A stretch of 64,000 nucleotides of DNA, from NCBI GenBank assembly GCA_902625455.1, contig CACOBL010000001.1, positions 432,191-496,190 of the forward strand, given 5' to 3'. Shown one piece after another: positions 17,425 to 26,811 of the stretch. A program made the position numbers and the translations under genes. Under the pieces are notes generated by a model. The model was not told the origin of the DNA. It did no database searches and worked only from the letters and a program-made list of their open reading frames with translations. This DNA is from an uncultured Candidatus Actinomarina sp. GTDB taxonomy: Bacteria > Actinomycetota > Acidimicrobiia > Actinomarinales > Actinomarinaceae. How positions within the stretch are numbered: position 1 is the stretch's first letter; each line of letters starts with the position of its first letter.

Positions 17425-18066
17425 ATGACAACTATTCTATTTAATGTAAATTTTGAACTTCTAGCAGATACCTTTAAGACATTTTTCCTATGCAGTGTAT
17501 TAGGTATTTACATTAGATTTCTAATGTCAGTAGTTAGTGATCAAAAATGGATAAAAAACTTTAGTCAGTTTTTAGTTTTTTCATTATTACCTTTGACGGG
17601 ATATTTAATAACTTCTGTAATTTCAAACAATATTGCACTGTCGTTAGGAATGGTTGGGGCCCTCTCTATTGTGAGGTTTAGAACTCCTGTCAAAAATCCA
17701 TCTGAACTAGTAGTTTATTTTATATTGATAACTTTAGGTATTGTAATCAAGGTCGATGGAAACCTAGCTCTAAATTTTGTAATTTTTATAACTCTGATCG
17801 TATTTTTTATAGAAATTTATAAATATATTGCTATAAAACTAAACTTTAATGAATTCTTTTTTTCAGATGAATCAAAGCATATTCTTAAAATACACACTAA
17901 AGAGGAGAATGGCAAAGCAATAAATTGTAAAGAATTAACCCATTCTTCTTACGATGGAGAATATATGTATATCTTTTCAACACAAAACAAGGCAAGGCTT
18001 CAAGAGCTTGAAAACATATTTTTAGATGACAAAATTATTTCTAAATCGATTGATATCGCGGAATAA
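17425..18066 (+). CDS. DUF4956 membrane protein
   Basis: A 213-residue protein with about four membrane segments in the first 145 residues and a soluble C-terminal part. The stretch SLGMVGALSIVRFRTPVKNPSEL is the DUF4956 hallmark. The biochemical function of the family is not settled. Its members recur beside VTC-domain and CotH-type genes in bacteria, as they do here, so it is likely a membrane component of that system. It overlaps the CotH-like gene by 41 bases. Confidence 0.85.
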   Translation: MTTILFNVNFELLADTFKTFFLCSVLGIYIRFLMSVVSDQKWIKNFSQFLVFSLLPLTGYLITSVISNNIALSLGMVGALSIVRFRTPVKNPSELVVYFILITLGIVIKVDGNLALNFVIFITLIVFFIEIYKYIAIKLNFNEFFFSDESKHILKIHTKEENGKAINCKELTHSSYDGEYMYIFSTQNKARLQELENIFLDDKIISKSIDIAE

Positions 18067-20371
18067 CTATTTAGTAAAAATATTTTCAATATTAATTTTT
18101 TTACTATTAGTTTCTATATTTAATTTCGGAACTCAATTTTTCTCTATCTCTCAAGCTCAAGAAAACATAGAGGAAGCTGTACATAGCAATTTTGAAGATG
18201 AAATTGATCCCTTTTGTAATGGTCTAAATTATTTTGATAACAATAAGGTTGAGTATTCTGATTTAAGTCAATTAGAAATTGATATTTATGATGATCTTGG
18301 TTGGAATACAAACGTTTTTAAAATAATTTCAAGTGGAGATAAAGTTATAAAGCCTGAATATAAAGAAAAATTTAATGGCCACATGAGCATCCATGTAAAA
18401 AACGAAAACAAAGGCCTTGATTTTGAGTGTTTATTTGAAATAGAAATAAGGATTTCAGGTGACTGGACAGATCACATAAATAAAAAAAATGGAATGACTT
18501 CATTGGATGTAAAACTTTCAAGCGGGAATATTGATGGAATTACTAAATTTAAATTATTCGCACCAATTGCAAGAAACTATGAAAACGAGGTATTTGTTAC
18601 AACTTTTTTAGAAATGATAGGGTTTTTGAGTCCTCGAACAAGTCTTGTAGATGTATTCATGGATGATTTTAACGGCAAACAAATACATAGAAGAAAAATG
18701 ATTTTTCAAGAAAAGTTTTCAAAAGAGATGATTGAGTATTACGGATTTCGAGAAGGTCCATTAATTGAAACTGATGAATCACTTAGGTGGGCAACAATTA
18801 TAGAGAACAATTTTGATGAACCTGATAATAGATTTTTTATGCCCGCAAAAGTACTAAATAAGTATTGGAGTAGAAAAAGCGAAAACAATCAGAAAATAAC
18901 GTTAGATGCTTTGGAGCTTTATAATAAAGCTATTTTTTCTTCTAACAAACCATGGACACAACTAAATTATGATTATTTAGGTCCAGACCCAAATTTGATT
19001 TATAAATTTGATGCAGCTTTGATGGCCCTTGAATCTATCCATGCAATTACAAATCATCAAAGAAAGTTTTACTATAACAAAATTGAAAACCAATTTTATC
19101 CAATCTATTACGATGGTAACTCATTTTTTTTATGGGAGATTGCAGGTACAGAACCTCAAGTAGTGATAAGACCTGACTATGAAAATTTAGGAGACCTAAG
19201 CATTGCTGCAGCAGAGCTTCTTAATGAGTTGAATATGGATGAAGAGCTACTCAAAAAATCTCTTAAACAAAAAGGTGTTGAACTTACCTCTGAAAGAATA
19301 AAGTATTTTAACAATAAATTTAAACGTTTCCTCAAAAATATATCTGAAGATCCAAGATCAAACATGCAAATTGGTATAAATTATTACTCTGATGCCAATC
19401 TTTTAAAAACTTTGAAACTACCTGATAGAGAAGTTGAAGTTGCTTTTGTAGATATTGACAATTCTATTTATGAGATTTGTAATTATGATTTAACAAATTG
19501 TGAAATTTTCAATTTAGATATCTCTTCTCTAGATATTTTCTCAATAACTTCATCAAATAATCCAGATTCTTTATTCGTATTTGGAAAATCGAAAACTTCT
19601 TTTTTAAACAATAGCATTAGTTCTGATAAATTTATAAATCTTACTCCTAAAATAAAACTTATTACATATGGAAATGTTGCTTACTCGCTTAACTCAGAAA
19701 GCAAAACCCTAGATATTGAACTTTTAACCGGAAAAAGCAAAGCAAAAATTATGGGACCTGGGGAGCTTGCTAATTGGAAAATAAAAGTGTTTAGCGAATC
19801 ACTAAATCCTGAGATTATTAGAAACGATCAAAACTTATTAACTGGTTGTCTTACTTTTTATAATGTTGAATTTAAAAACGTTGTGATAGAAGCGTCAAAT
19901 CAGGTTTGTGAAGATGCAGTAAACCTTGTTAATACAAGAGGAAATATTGATTCAATTTCAATCTCAAACTCTGTTTCCGATGGTTTAGACATTGATTTTT
20001 CAAATATTTATGTGGGCAATATAACAATTAAAGATAGCTTTAATGATTGTCTAGATTTATCAGGAGGAAGCTATTTTATTGAATCTATTGTTTTGGCAGG
20101 ATGCGATGACAAAGGCATTTCAATAGGAGAAACTTCAAAAGTCAAAATTGATAATGTTTTGATTTCTCAAACAAAAATAGGTGTAGCAATCAAAGACAGT
20201 TCCTCATTAGATATAAATGAAGCCAATATAGATTCCTCAAACTATTGCTTTGCCTTATACAGAAAAAAACAAGAATTTGGTCCAAGCTATTTATCGAGTG
20301 GAAAATATAATTGTAATTTAGATAATGATCTTTATATTCAAGAGGGTTCTGTGGTTAATCTTGATAACTAA
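18026..20371 (+). CDS. Secreted CotH-like kinase fused to a C-terminal beta-helix
   Basis: A 781-residue protein with a signal peptide (hydrophobic core about 17-38, probable cut near SISQA/QE). The central region (about 90-460) looks like a CotH protein kinase: FKLFAPIARNYENEVF, HRRKMIFQEKF, and YPIYYDGNSF near 358-367, where CotH has its metal-binding WDxD-type motif. The second Asp seems replaced by Asn. The C-terminal part (about 585-750) has short beta repeats (NSVSDGLDIDFSN, DSFNDCLDLSGGS, GCDDKGISIGETS) like a NosD/pectate-lyase parallel helix. CotH kinases phosphorylate secreted proteins; the target here is unknown. Confidence 0.75.
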   Translation: MTKLFLNRLISRNNYLVKIFSILIFLLLVSIFNFGTQFFSISQAQENIEEAVHSNFEDEIDPFCNGLNYFDNNKVEYSDLSQLEIDIYDDLGWNTNVFKIISSGDKVIKPEYKEKFNGHMSIHVKNENKGLDFECLFEIEIRISGDWTDHINKKNGMTSLDVKLSSGNIDGITKFKLFAPIARNYENEVFVTTFLEMIGFLSPRTSLVDVFMDDFNGKQIHRRKMIFQEKFSKEMIEYYGFREGPLIETDESLRWATIIENNFDEPDNRFFMPAKVLNKYWSRKSENNQKITLDALELYNKAIFSSNKPWTQLNYDYLGPDPNLIYKFDAALMALESIHAITNHQRKFYYNKIENQFYPIYYDGNSFFLWEIAGTEPQVVIRPDYENLGDLSIAAAELLNELNMDEELLKKSLKQKGVELTSERIKYFNNKFKRFLKNISEDPRSNMQIGINYYSDANLLKTLKLPDREVEVAFVDIDNSIYEICNYDLTNCEIFNLDISSLDIFSITSSNNPDSLFVFGKSKTSFLNNSISSDKFINLTPKIKLITYGNVAYSLNSESKTLDIELLTGKSKAKIMGPGELANWKIKVFSESLNPEIIRNDQNLLTGCLTFYNVEFKNVVIEASNQVCEDAVNLVNTRGNIDSISISNSVSDGLDIDFSNIYVGNITIKDSFNDCLDLSGGSYFIESIVLAGCDDKGISIGETSKVKIDNVLISQTKIGVAIKDSSSLDINEANIDSSNYCFALYRKKQEFGPSYLSSGKYNCNLDNDLYIQEGSVVNLDN

Positions 20372-20969
20372 AAAACCAGAATTTAGAAAAGAATACAAGT
20401 TTGTATTAGACAGTAGGCAATTAAATAGTTTTTATAAGTTCTATGACAATATTTTTTCAAGTTTACATCCAAACCGAAGAATAGTTAGTTTGTATTTTGA
20501 TACTATTGACTTTAAATTATATAACAAATCTATATTGGACGATGTTGATAAATTTAAATATAGATTCAGACAATACCCGTCTATCAGCACCAATATTTCA
20601 AAAGAAATAAAATTTAATACAAAAAAAGGAAAAGAAAAAATCTCTGACAAAACAAATTTTCAAAATTTTGAGGATATACCAAACCAAACATATAGAGGCT
20701 TTAATTTAATCCCAACTTTATTCGTAGACTATCATCGTGATTATTACGAAATAGATAAAAAAATTAGGGTAACTATTGATAAAAAAATTAAGTTTTCACC
20801 ATCCAAGAACAGGTCTTTAATTTCAAAAGACAATTCAATAAATAACATAATTGTAGAATTTAAACTTCTCTCGTCGAAGATTGAAGATGTAAGTAAATAT
20901 TTTTTTACTAATCCAGTTGCATTTTCCAAGTATGAAGTAGGCATTTTACAAACCTATCCGACTATATGA
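20325..20969 (+). CDS. VTC-domain protein (triphosphate tunnel fold, polyphosphate polymerase-like)
   Basis: About 200 residues forming a single VTC domain. Tunnel-fold signatures: EFRKEYKFVLD at the start, VSLYFDT, KYRFRQY (paired Arg), KEIKF, and IIVEFKL near the end. Eukaryotic VTC4 makes polyphosphate from ATP in this fold; bacterial stand-alone members are less well known. The apparent N-terminal MIFIFKRVLW is probably an artefact of the 47-base overlap with the CotH-like gene, and the in-frame TTG at 20361 is a more likely start. No SPX domain is present. Confidence 0.85.
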   Translation: MIFIFKRVLWLILITKKPEFRKEYKFVLDSRQLNSFYKFYDNIFSSLHPNRRIVSLYFDTIDFKLYNKSILDDVDKFKYRFRQYPSISTNISKEIKFNTKKGKEKISDKTNFQNFEDIPNQTYRGFNLIPTLFVDYHRDYYEIDKKIRVTIDKKIKFSPSKNRSLISKDNSINNIIVEFKLLSSKIEDVSKYFFTNPVAFSKYEVGILQTYPTI

Positions 20970-20992
20970 AATAAAATTTTGTAGTTTTTTAT

Positions 20993-20998
20993 TATATT
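20993..20998 (+). promoter_or_regulatory. Possible -10 box before the membrane glycosyltransferase-like gene
   Basis: TATATT ends seven bases before the ATG at 21006, in keeping with leaderless starts elsewhere. The AT-rich surroundings make chance likely. Confidence 0.3.
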
Positions 20999-21005
20999 TA
21001 AATTA

Positions 21006-22001
21006 ATGAATAAAAAATTTAAATTTAATTTAATCGACGAAATTCTCATCTTAGTAATATTTATTTTTTCGATTCTTATCAATAGATCAGTGACGTTTGA
21101 TGCACACTCTTTAGGTTTGTCTATGCAAGCTTATTCTGAAATATTTCCAAACACTCAAGATATCCTGCAGCCTCAAAGAGTGCTTCTGCCACTAATAGGA
21201 TATTTAATTAACATAAATTTACAGACAATAAACATACTTGTTACTTACTGTTTTTTAAATATCTTGTGTAAGCATATTTTAAAATTTCAAAGCAGAGTTA
21301 TTACTTATTTATTATGTGCATCTTTGTCAGCAACAATGGTTATACAGTTTCATTATAATTTTGGTTCTTATCCTGATATCCTATGCTACCTTTTGTTGTT
21401 ATTAACTTTTACCAACAAAGAAAGAACCAACGCTCCATATATATACTTTTTCCTTGCACTACTTACAAAAGAAACTGCAATTTTTACAGCCTTGTTTTTT
21501 TTAGCAATTAAAAGCATTTCTAAAATTAAAATTATTCTTTCATGTTCGTTTTATTTACCAATATATTTAAATCTGAATACAGGAGCTTATGATTTAAGTC
21601 ATTATTTAGCTCCACTACAAGATGACATAATGCACTGGTTTAACCAATCAAAACCATATTTGTTGACTGGTTATTTTTCTTCTATAAAATTTTTGTGGGT
21701 AATTGTTATTTTATATATTCTTAAAGATTTTAAAAATTCGTACCCTATTATTTTGTTAATTATAGGAATCTCTCTTCAATTCATGCTCGGAGGTGATACT
21801 ACTCGTTTTGTAAGTTTTATATTTCTTGGTTTAATTTTTGTAATTGAGAATTTTAAATTAGATAAGTTTTTATTTTTAAATATATTCATATCATTTTTAA
21901 ACATCATAACAGTCAAGTATTACGTTTTTGCATACGGCGAGATGATAATATTAAATGAAAGTAGAATAAGTTTTTTAAACTTTTTTGAAATTTTTAAATA
22001 A
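21006..22001 (+). CDS. Polytopic membrane protein, glycosyltransferase-like
   Basis: A 331-residue protein with about eight membrane segments. The first outer loop (FDAHSLGLSMQAYSEIFPN, then QPQRVLLPL) resembles membrane GT-C enzymes, which place acidic residues and a QP.R..LP turn after the first helix. No firm family can be given. It follows the VTC gene by 36 bases on the same strand. Confidence 0.55.
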   Translation: MNKKFKFNLIDEILILVIFIFSILINRSVTFDAHSLGLSMQAYSEIFPNTQDILQPQRVLLPLIGYLININLQTINILVTYCFLNILCKHILKFQSRVITYLLCASLSATMVIQFHYNFGSYPDILCYLLLLLTFTNKERTNAPYIYFFLALLTKETAIFTALFFLAIKSISKIKIILSCSFYLPIYLNLNTGAYDLSHYLAPLQDDIMHWFNQSKPYLLTGYFSSIKFLWVIVILYILKDFKNSYPIILLIIGISLQFMLGGDTTRFVSFIFLGLIFVIENFKLDKFLFLNIFISFLNIITVKYYVFAYGEMIILNESRISFLNFFEIFK

Positions 22002-22021
22002 AACGTAAATATTGCAAAGTT

Positions 22022-23107
22022 ATGAAAAAAGTATTAAAAGCTTTCAAAAAGAACAAAAGCAATAAATTTATACTATTGATTATCCTATCAATTTTTGTTT
22101 TCTTTTCATTTCAATTCTTTAGAAATTTTAATTTTTTCAACAACACTTCAGAACCGTTATACGAAATCTTTGATAAACAATGCAATTCTATCGGTTTTTA
22201 CGAAATTAATGAATATACAGAAATTTTAGAAAACAATAAAGAATATTTGGGATATTGTGTTTTAGATGCTTACGCGACAACTACAACTATAAATAAAAAT
22301 ATAGCACTAAATTTAGATAGTCTATTTTTGACTATCCCAGCTTGTAAATTAAATCCAAATAAAACATTAGACAAAAATTTAAAAAGTGAAGAGGAGCTTT
22401 TCATTGTAGGTCATGCATATGGTGATACTTTTTCCAATTCAAATTTTCTTCCAGGTTATCTGACAAAATATTTGAAGGAAAGTAAAGATGCTAATTTTTC
22501 ATCGATTGCTTTGACTGGTGATTTTGTAAGAAGTAACGATGAAGCTTCTTTCAGAAAAGTTAAAAATTTTATTGATGCTAACTTTAAAACTTATTTTCTT
22601 GCTTTAGGAAATCACGAAGTAGAAAAAAATGGTCTTGAAAATTATTTTAAGATATTTAAAGAAGACTTATTTATTCAAGAATATTATGACGTTTTAATTA
22701 TTGCTGCAAATTTTTCAAATCCAACTTGGCTGCCTTCGTCAAAACAGATTAAGGCTATAAATGCCGCTATTGAAGAAACTAGTGCTACAAATATTCTACT
22801 TTTATCACATCAAATTTTTTGGCTTCGAGAAACAAAAGGTGAAATTGAACCAAACTCATTTGCTTTTTTAACTGAAGACTTGCCTTATGATTCTGTAGGC
22901 TGGATAAATGATTTCAATGATAAAAATTTAATAATTATTTCTGGTGATTATGGAGTAAAAGGACAAGAAACATTTTGCCTCATTAAAGAAAATAAAGTAT
23001 TTATTGCAAATGGGATTGGGAACTCTAAAAATAATACAATTTTGAAATTATCAATTTTTAGGGAATTTATATACTTTGAAGAATTGTACTTAAATAAAAA
23101 TGATTAA
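22022..23107 (+). CDS. Membrane-anchored calcineurin-like phosphoesterase
   Basis: A 361-residue protein with one N-terminal membrane anchor (about 15-35) and a predicted outer catalytic domain. Metallophosphoesterase motifs are visible in order: GHAYGD (about 128-133), LTGDFVRSND, ALGNHEVEK, LLLSHQIFW and ISGDYGVKG. The first motif is unusual, as the family normally has DxH. Family members hydrolyse phosphoesters with two metals. Lying after a CotH kinase and a VTC protein, it could reverse phosphorylation or cut a phosphopolymer; that is inference. Confidence 0.75.
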   Translation: MKKVLKAFKKNKSNKFILLIILSIFVFFSFQFFRNFNFFNNTSEPLYEIFDKQCNSIGFYEINEYTEILENNKEYLGYCVLDAYATTTTINKNIALNLDSLFLTIPACKLNPNKTLDKNLKSEEELFIVGHAYGDTFSNSNFLPGYLTKYLKESKDANFSSIALTGDFVRSNDEASFRKVKNFIDANFKTYFLALGNHEVEKNGLENYFKIFKEDLFIQEYYDVLIIAANFSNPTWLPSSKQIKAINAAIEETSATNILLLSHQIFWLRETKGEIEPNSFAFLTEDLPYDSVGWINDFNDKNLIIISGDYGVKGQETFCLIKENKVFIANGIGNSKNNTILKLSIFREFIYFEELYLNKND

Positions 23108-23177
23108 CTTTTATTATTTTAAAGCTTTGGTAAAAGAGTATTTATTTAATGAATAATGTAATTTGATGAAAACTAAC

Positions 23178-23195
23178 AATCTTAAAATTAAGATT
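23178..23195. repeat. Inverted repeat upstream of the gene at 23207
   Basis: AATCTTAA and TTAAGATT are perfect 8-base arms around AA, ending 11 bases before the ATG. It could be an operator or a small hairpin masking the start, or chance. Confidence 0.3.
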
Positions 23196-23206
23196 AAAGA
23201 AACAAT

Positions 23207-24088
23207 ATGGATATTTTGAAAAAGTCTGCCTTATATTTTTCTATAGCGATTACCTATGCTATTTTTTCTATTACCTTTATTGAAACAAAATTTCAAAGCA
23301 ACTTAGATGTATTGTCATCCGAAAATTTGCCTACATACAATGGAAATTGTCCCTTTTCTATTGAAGAAAGTTTATTAATTACCAGATATAACCAAATTAA
23401 ATTCAAATCATTAACCTATCTTGACTTGATAAAAGAATTTGACGGAACTTTACCTGAATGTACAGAAAAAGTTGTTGGAGCAAATTATGATCAGAATATC
23501 AAGCTAGATAAGGTTACTGATCTAACGCTGATTGTCGAAGAAAACAATGATTCAAAAACATTTTTAATTTTCAAAGTTTTTGCACCGTTAATAATATTTT
23601 TTGTATTGATAAATTTAATTCTTTATTTCTTTATTAGAAAAGATCTCTTAATTATTTTTCTAATCTTATTTGTTTTTTTTATTTCTACTGGGATAGATAA
23701 TTTTTATAAAGGTATAAATCTCGCAAACTCTAATTACTTATCATCAGTCCAGCCTTATAGAGAGTTACAATCTATATTTGATAATAAGACTATCTATCAC
23801 GGTGGTTTTATTGATGAAGAAAAACTAGGAGGTATATCAAAAGCCAATTTGATATATAACCCCGGTTTAGTTGCTGATATTGAAATAAGCGATATTCAAA
23901 TTTTTATTGAATATCAAATTGAAACTTTAATCAACCAACCTAATTATGAACAAAGATACAACTCAAGAAACAACATCAACACAGAACGATTAAGAATAGT
24001 TGTTGAGGAACCCACTTCATCCGACAAATTTATTACGCTTTTTAATCCTAATGAAAACACACTATATTTTTTAAATTATGATAATTGA
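23207..24088 (+). CDS. Hypothetical membrane protein
   Basis: A 293-residue protein. One membrane segment (about 8-26) is followed by an outer domain (30-120), two or three close membrane segments (about 122-166), and a second soluble domain. I do not recognise it. It overlaps the next gene by 11 bases, so the two likely act together. The gap to the previous gene is 99 bases and holds the inverted repeat at 23178. Confidence 0.55.
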   Translation: MDILKKSALYFSIAITYAIFSITFIETKFQSNLDVLSSENLPTYNGNCPFSIEESLLITRYNQIKFKSLTYLDLIKEFDGTLPECTEKVVGANYDQNIKLDKVTDLTLIVEENNDSKTFLIFKVFAPLIIFFVLINLILYFFIRKDLLIIFLILFVFFISTGIDNFYKGINLANSNYLSSVQPYRELQSIFDNKTIYHGGFIDEEKLGGISKANLIYNPGLVADIEISDIQIFIEYQIETLINQPNYEQRYNSRNNINTERLRIVVEEPTSSDKFITLFNPNENTLYFLNYDN

Positions 24089-25514
24089 ATATTTTTTCCT
24101 CACAGCAAAGGCTCTAACTATTTATAGTTTGGGATTTGGTATAGCAGCAGTTTCCGACCTTAAAAAGAAAAAAGAACCTACTTTTATAATAAATAATATT
24201 TTTATAGGATTACTAGGACTTGTGTTGATCAGCTGGATTATGTATTTGCTTTTCAATAATTCTCTCTTAAATGTACAGTTTTTTCTATATTTGACTTTGA
24301 CATTTTTAATCCTGTTTAAATATAAATCCAAAATCTATCTTGAATATTTGAAAGTTCTTATTGTGTCTTCAATACTATTTTTTATTGTTCAATATTTTGA
24401 GTTAAATACAACGACAAATGATTCTCTTGCTTATTTTCTCACAGAAGGTTTAGATTCAAGGGTGAATCAATTTTCTTTACTTCTCGATTTCAGATCTATT
24501 CCCTTAATAATTCTAAGTGGATATTTCGACATTATTAATATGACAAATACTTCATACATTCCTGGATTTATCAATCTATTTGGCATTTTATCCCTTAATT
24601 CATATTTAAGACATAACAATATTTTTATATCAAACAATATTCTCAACAGAGTTTTTAGATTCATGTTAATTTTGACCCCAGTACTCATTTTTCAATTTTT
24701 TTATTTAAATGTTCATTTTTTATTTGGCCTTTTGTTAACATTTATTTTGCTCTACCAATCTCAAAATAATAAATTTAATTCAATTGTTTATGTTATTGCG
24801 TTGTCAGTGTTCTTTATATTGCGCTATGAGGCCTTAATATTGTTTTTATTATTTTCTTTCTTTTTTAGCAAAGACAAATTATATAAGAATCAAACAATCT
24901 TTAAAAATATTATTATAAGCAATATAATCATGTCCATTACCTGGGTTGAAATATTCAGTAATACCAGTACTAACACACGAGGGATAGGTCAAGTTCCCGA
25001 GTCATTTATGTCAATATTAATTTATCAATTTGTGTTTTTTGTCATTTATTATTTATTGATTTACAAGTTAGACAATATTCATATTTATAGAACTTTACAA
25101 ATAATTTTTGTACTGTTGGTTGGTTTGTTTTTGTATCTAATTGGCGATCATATGACTTTATTAAATATGTTTAACCCAAGTGGTATTTGGAGTATTACAC
25201 CTTTAATTTTTGTGCTTGTAATATTTTATAACATATCAAAAGATTTTTATAATGTAAAAACTTTAGCGATGCTATTTATTTGGATTTTTATTTCATTTGT
25301 ACAAACACCGCAGTTATTTAATGGATTAGACAATATGATTACTGATCAAATTTATTACTTTCTTGATAATTTTTTTGGCACTCATACTAATTATGAATCT
25401 ATATGTAGAGACTTTGCAAAATCATCATTCTGTCAACGGTCTGTTATACAGGTTTTAATTCCAATGTACTTTTACACACAATATAATTTAGTTAAAAACC
25501 ACAACAGTATATAA
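24078..25514 (+). CDS. Hypothetical polytopic membrane protein
   Basis: A 478-residue protein with about 12 membrane segments and few soluble residues. The loop LTEGLDSRVNQFSLLLDFRSIPL and the later loop NTSTNTRGIGQVPESFM are the most polar regions. The layout suggests a polysaccharide polymerase or a membrane glycosyltransferase, but no diagnostic motif is seen. It ends the plus-strand block that began with DUF4956. Confidence 0.5.
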   Translation: MIIEYFFLTAKALTIYSLGFGIAAVSDLKKKKEPTFIINNIFIGLLGLVLISWIMYLLFNNSLLNVQFFLYLTLTFLILFKYKSKIYLEYLKVLIVSSILFFIVQYFELNTTTNDSLAYFLTEGLDSRVNQFSLLLDFRSIPLIILSGYFDIINMTNTSYIPGFINLFGILSLNSYLRHNNIFISNNILNRVFRFMLILTPVLIFQFFYLNVHFLFGLLLTFILLYQSQNNKFNSIVYVIALSVFFILRYEALILFLLFSFFFSKDKLYKNQTIFKNIIISNIIMSITWVEIFSNTSTNTRGIGQVPESFMSILIYQFVFFVIYYLLIYKLDNIHIYRTLQIIFVLLVGLFLYLIGDHMTLLNMFNPSGIWSITPLIFVLVIFYNISKDFYNVKTLAMLFIWIFISFVQTPQLFNGLDNMITDQIYYFLDNFFGTHTNYESICRDFAKSSFCQRSVIQVLIPMYFYTQYNLVKNHNSI

Positions 25515-25614
25515 GTTTAAATATTGCTTATGGCAGTGTGTAGTATTTTTATAAACAATCAATCATTTTTTTCATAAATACTTTAAAGCTATTAAGAACT
25601 AAAAAACGTTTCTG

Positions 25615-26811
25615 TTAATTAAATTTTATATCTCTAAATTTCTTTTTTAACAATTCCGAATTTATTTCGAGATTTTCAATTATCTTTAATGATGTTTTTC
25701 CCATTGATCCATCACCATAAGGATTAAAAGTATTTTTACACGTTTCCATAAATGAAGTATCTTCATAAACAGTATGTAATGCATTTATTATTTCCTCCTC
25801 ATCTGGATTAACAAACAATACATTGTTTGAATGAAGCCTACCTTTTTGTCGATTTCCAATAATTATTGACGGTGCTTTTAATGCAGGAGTTTCCTTAATG
25901 CCTGCCGATGAATTTCCAAGGTAACAGGAATGTCTTTGACTATCTGTATTGTTTAAATTTAGCAAGCCATGAAAATCTTTTCTACCTAATGATTCATATA
26001 CATCAATAAAGTCGTAAGTATTTTCCCATCTTTTTAGAATGTCTATAATTTCTTTACCACCAATATCACTATTTGGAAATGTACAAATTATTTTAAGATT
26101 TGTTAGTTTAAGGTTTTTAAAGGCATTCTCAATAGACTCAAACTCTTTTGAAATGTTATCTTTTTCAATAGGTATTGGGTGTTGAGTAAAGACAATAATA
26201 TTATTAATATTTTTTAATCCATATTTCTTCACTAATTCATCTTCACTACTAAATTCACCAGCTTTAATTAAATCAACTGAGGGGAGACCCACTGTGAAAA
26301 CATTTTCTTGGGACTCACCTAATTGAAGTATACGTTTTGTAGCATCTTCATTAGTTGTAAAATGTAAATGAGCTAGCTTTGTCATAGAATGTCTAACTGA
26401 ATCGTCAAAAGTACCACCTTCAGTTATATCTCCGCCTTCAAAATGTGCAGTAACAATTCCCATCTGTGTTGAAGCGATTAGTGCAGCAAAACCTTCATAT
26501 CGATCAGCATATACTATAAATAAATCTGGTTTTATTTCAGCTAGAGCATTTGCAACTAATGAAATGCCTTTTGAAATTGTTATTGAATTGCTATTAAGGC
26601 TGTCTGAGTCATGTTTAAAATCAATTAAATAATTTGATTTAAAACCATAATCTTCCACCTCTTTAATTGTTAAGCCAAACACTTTATCAATGTGACTTGC
26701 CCCCACTAAAAGAGTTAATTCAATATTTGAACTTCCATCTAATTCTTTTAATAAAGGCAGTTGAAGACCAAATTCAGCTCTATTACCTGTAAATACTGCA
26801 ACTTTTTTCAA
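25615..26811 (-). CDS. Hydrolysing UDP/GDP-GlcNAc 2-epimerase (NeuC/LegG family)
   Basis: A 398-residue GT-B fold enzyme. Its N-terminal VAVFTGNRAEFGLQLPLL is typical of NeuC/LegG-type sugar-nucleotide 2-epimerases. Other family stretches are YADRYEGFAALIAS, HFEGGDITEGGTFDDSVRHSMTKLAHLHF and LGNSSAGIKETP. Such enzymes release a ManNAc-type sugar for nonulosonic acid synthesis. It follows the 4,6-dehydratase directly (adjacent bases) and the NeuB-type synthase is next upstream, so it belongs to that pathway. The exact substrate is inferred. Confidence 0.9.
   Translation of the reverse strand: MKKVAVFTGNRAEFGLQLPLLKELDGSSNIELTLLVGASHIDKVFGLTIKEVEDYGFKSNYLIDFKHDSDSLNSNSITISKGISLVANALAEIKPDLFIVYADRYEGFAALIASTQMGIVTAHFEGGDITEGGTFDDSVRHSMTKLAHLHFTTNEDATKRILQLGESQENVFTVGLPSVDLIKAGEFSSEDELVKKYGLKNINNIIVFTQHPIPIEKDNISKEFESIENAFKNLKLTNLKIICTFPNSDIGGKEIIDILKRWENTYDFIDVYESLGRKDFHGLLNLNNTDSQRHSCYLGNSSAGIKETPALKAPSIIIGNRQKGRLHSNNVLFVNPDEEEIINALHTVYEDTSFMETCKNTFNPYGDGSMGKTSLKIIENLEINSELLKKKFRDIKFN

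Noticed and set aside
25515..25614. A terminator between convergent genes
   Set aside because: AGTATTT and AAATACT could pair, but over a long AT-only loop without a U run; too weak to call.
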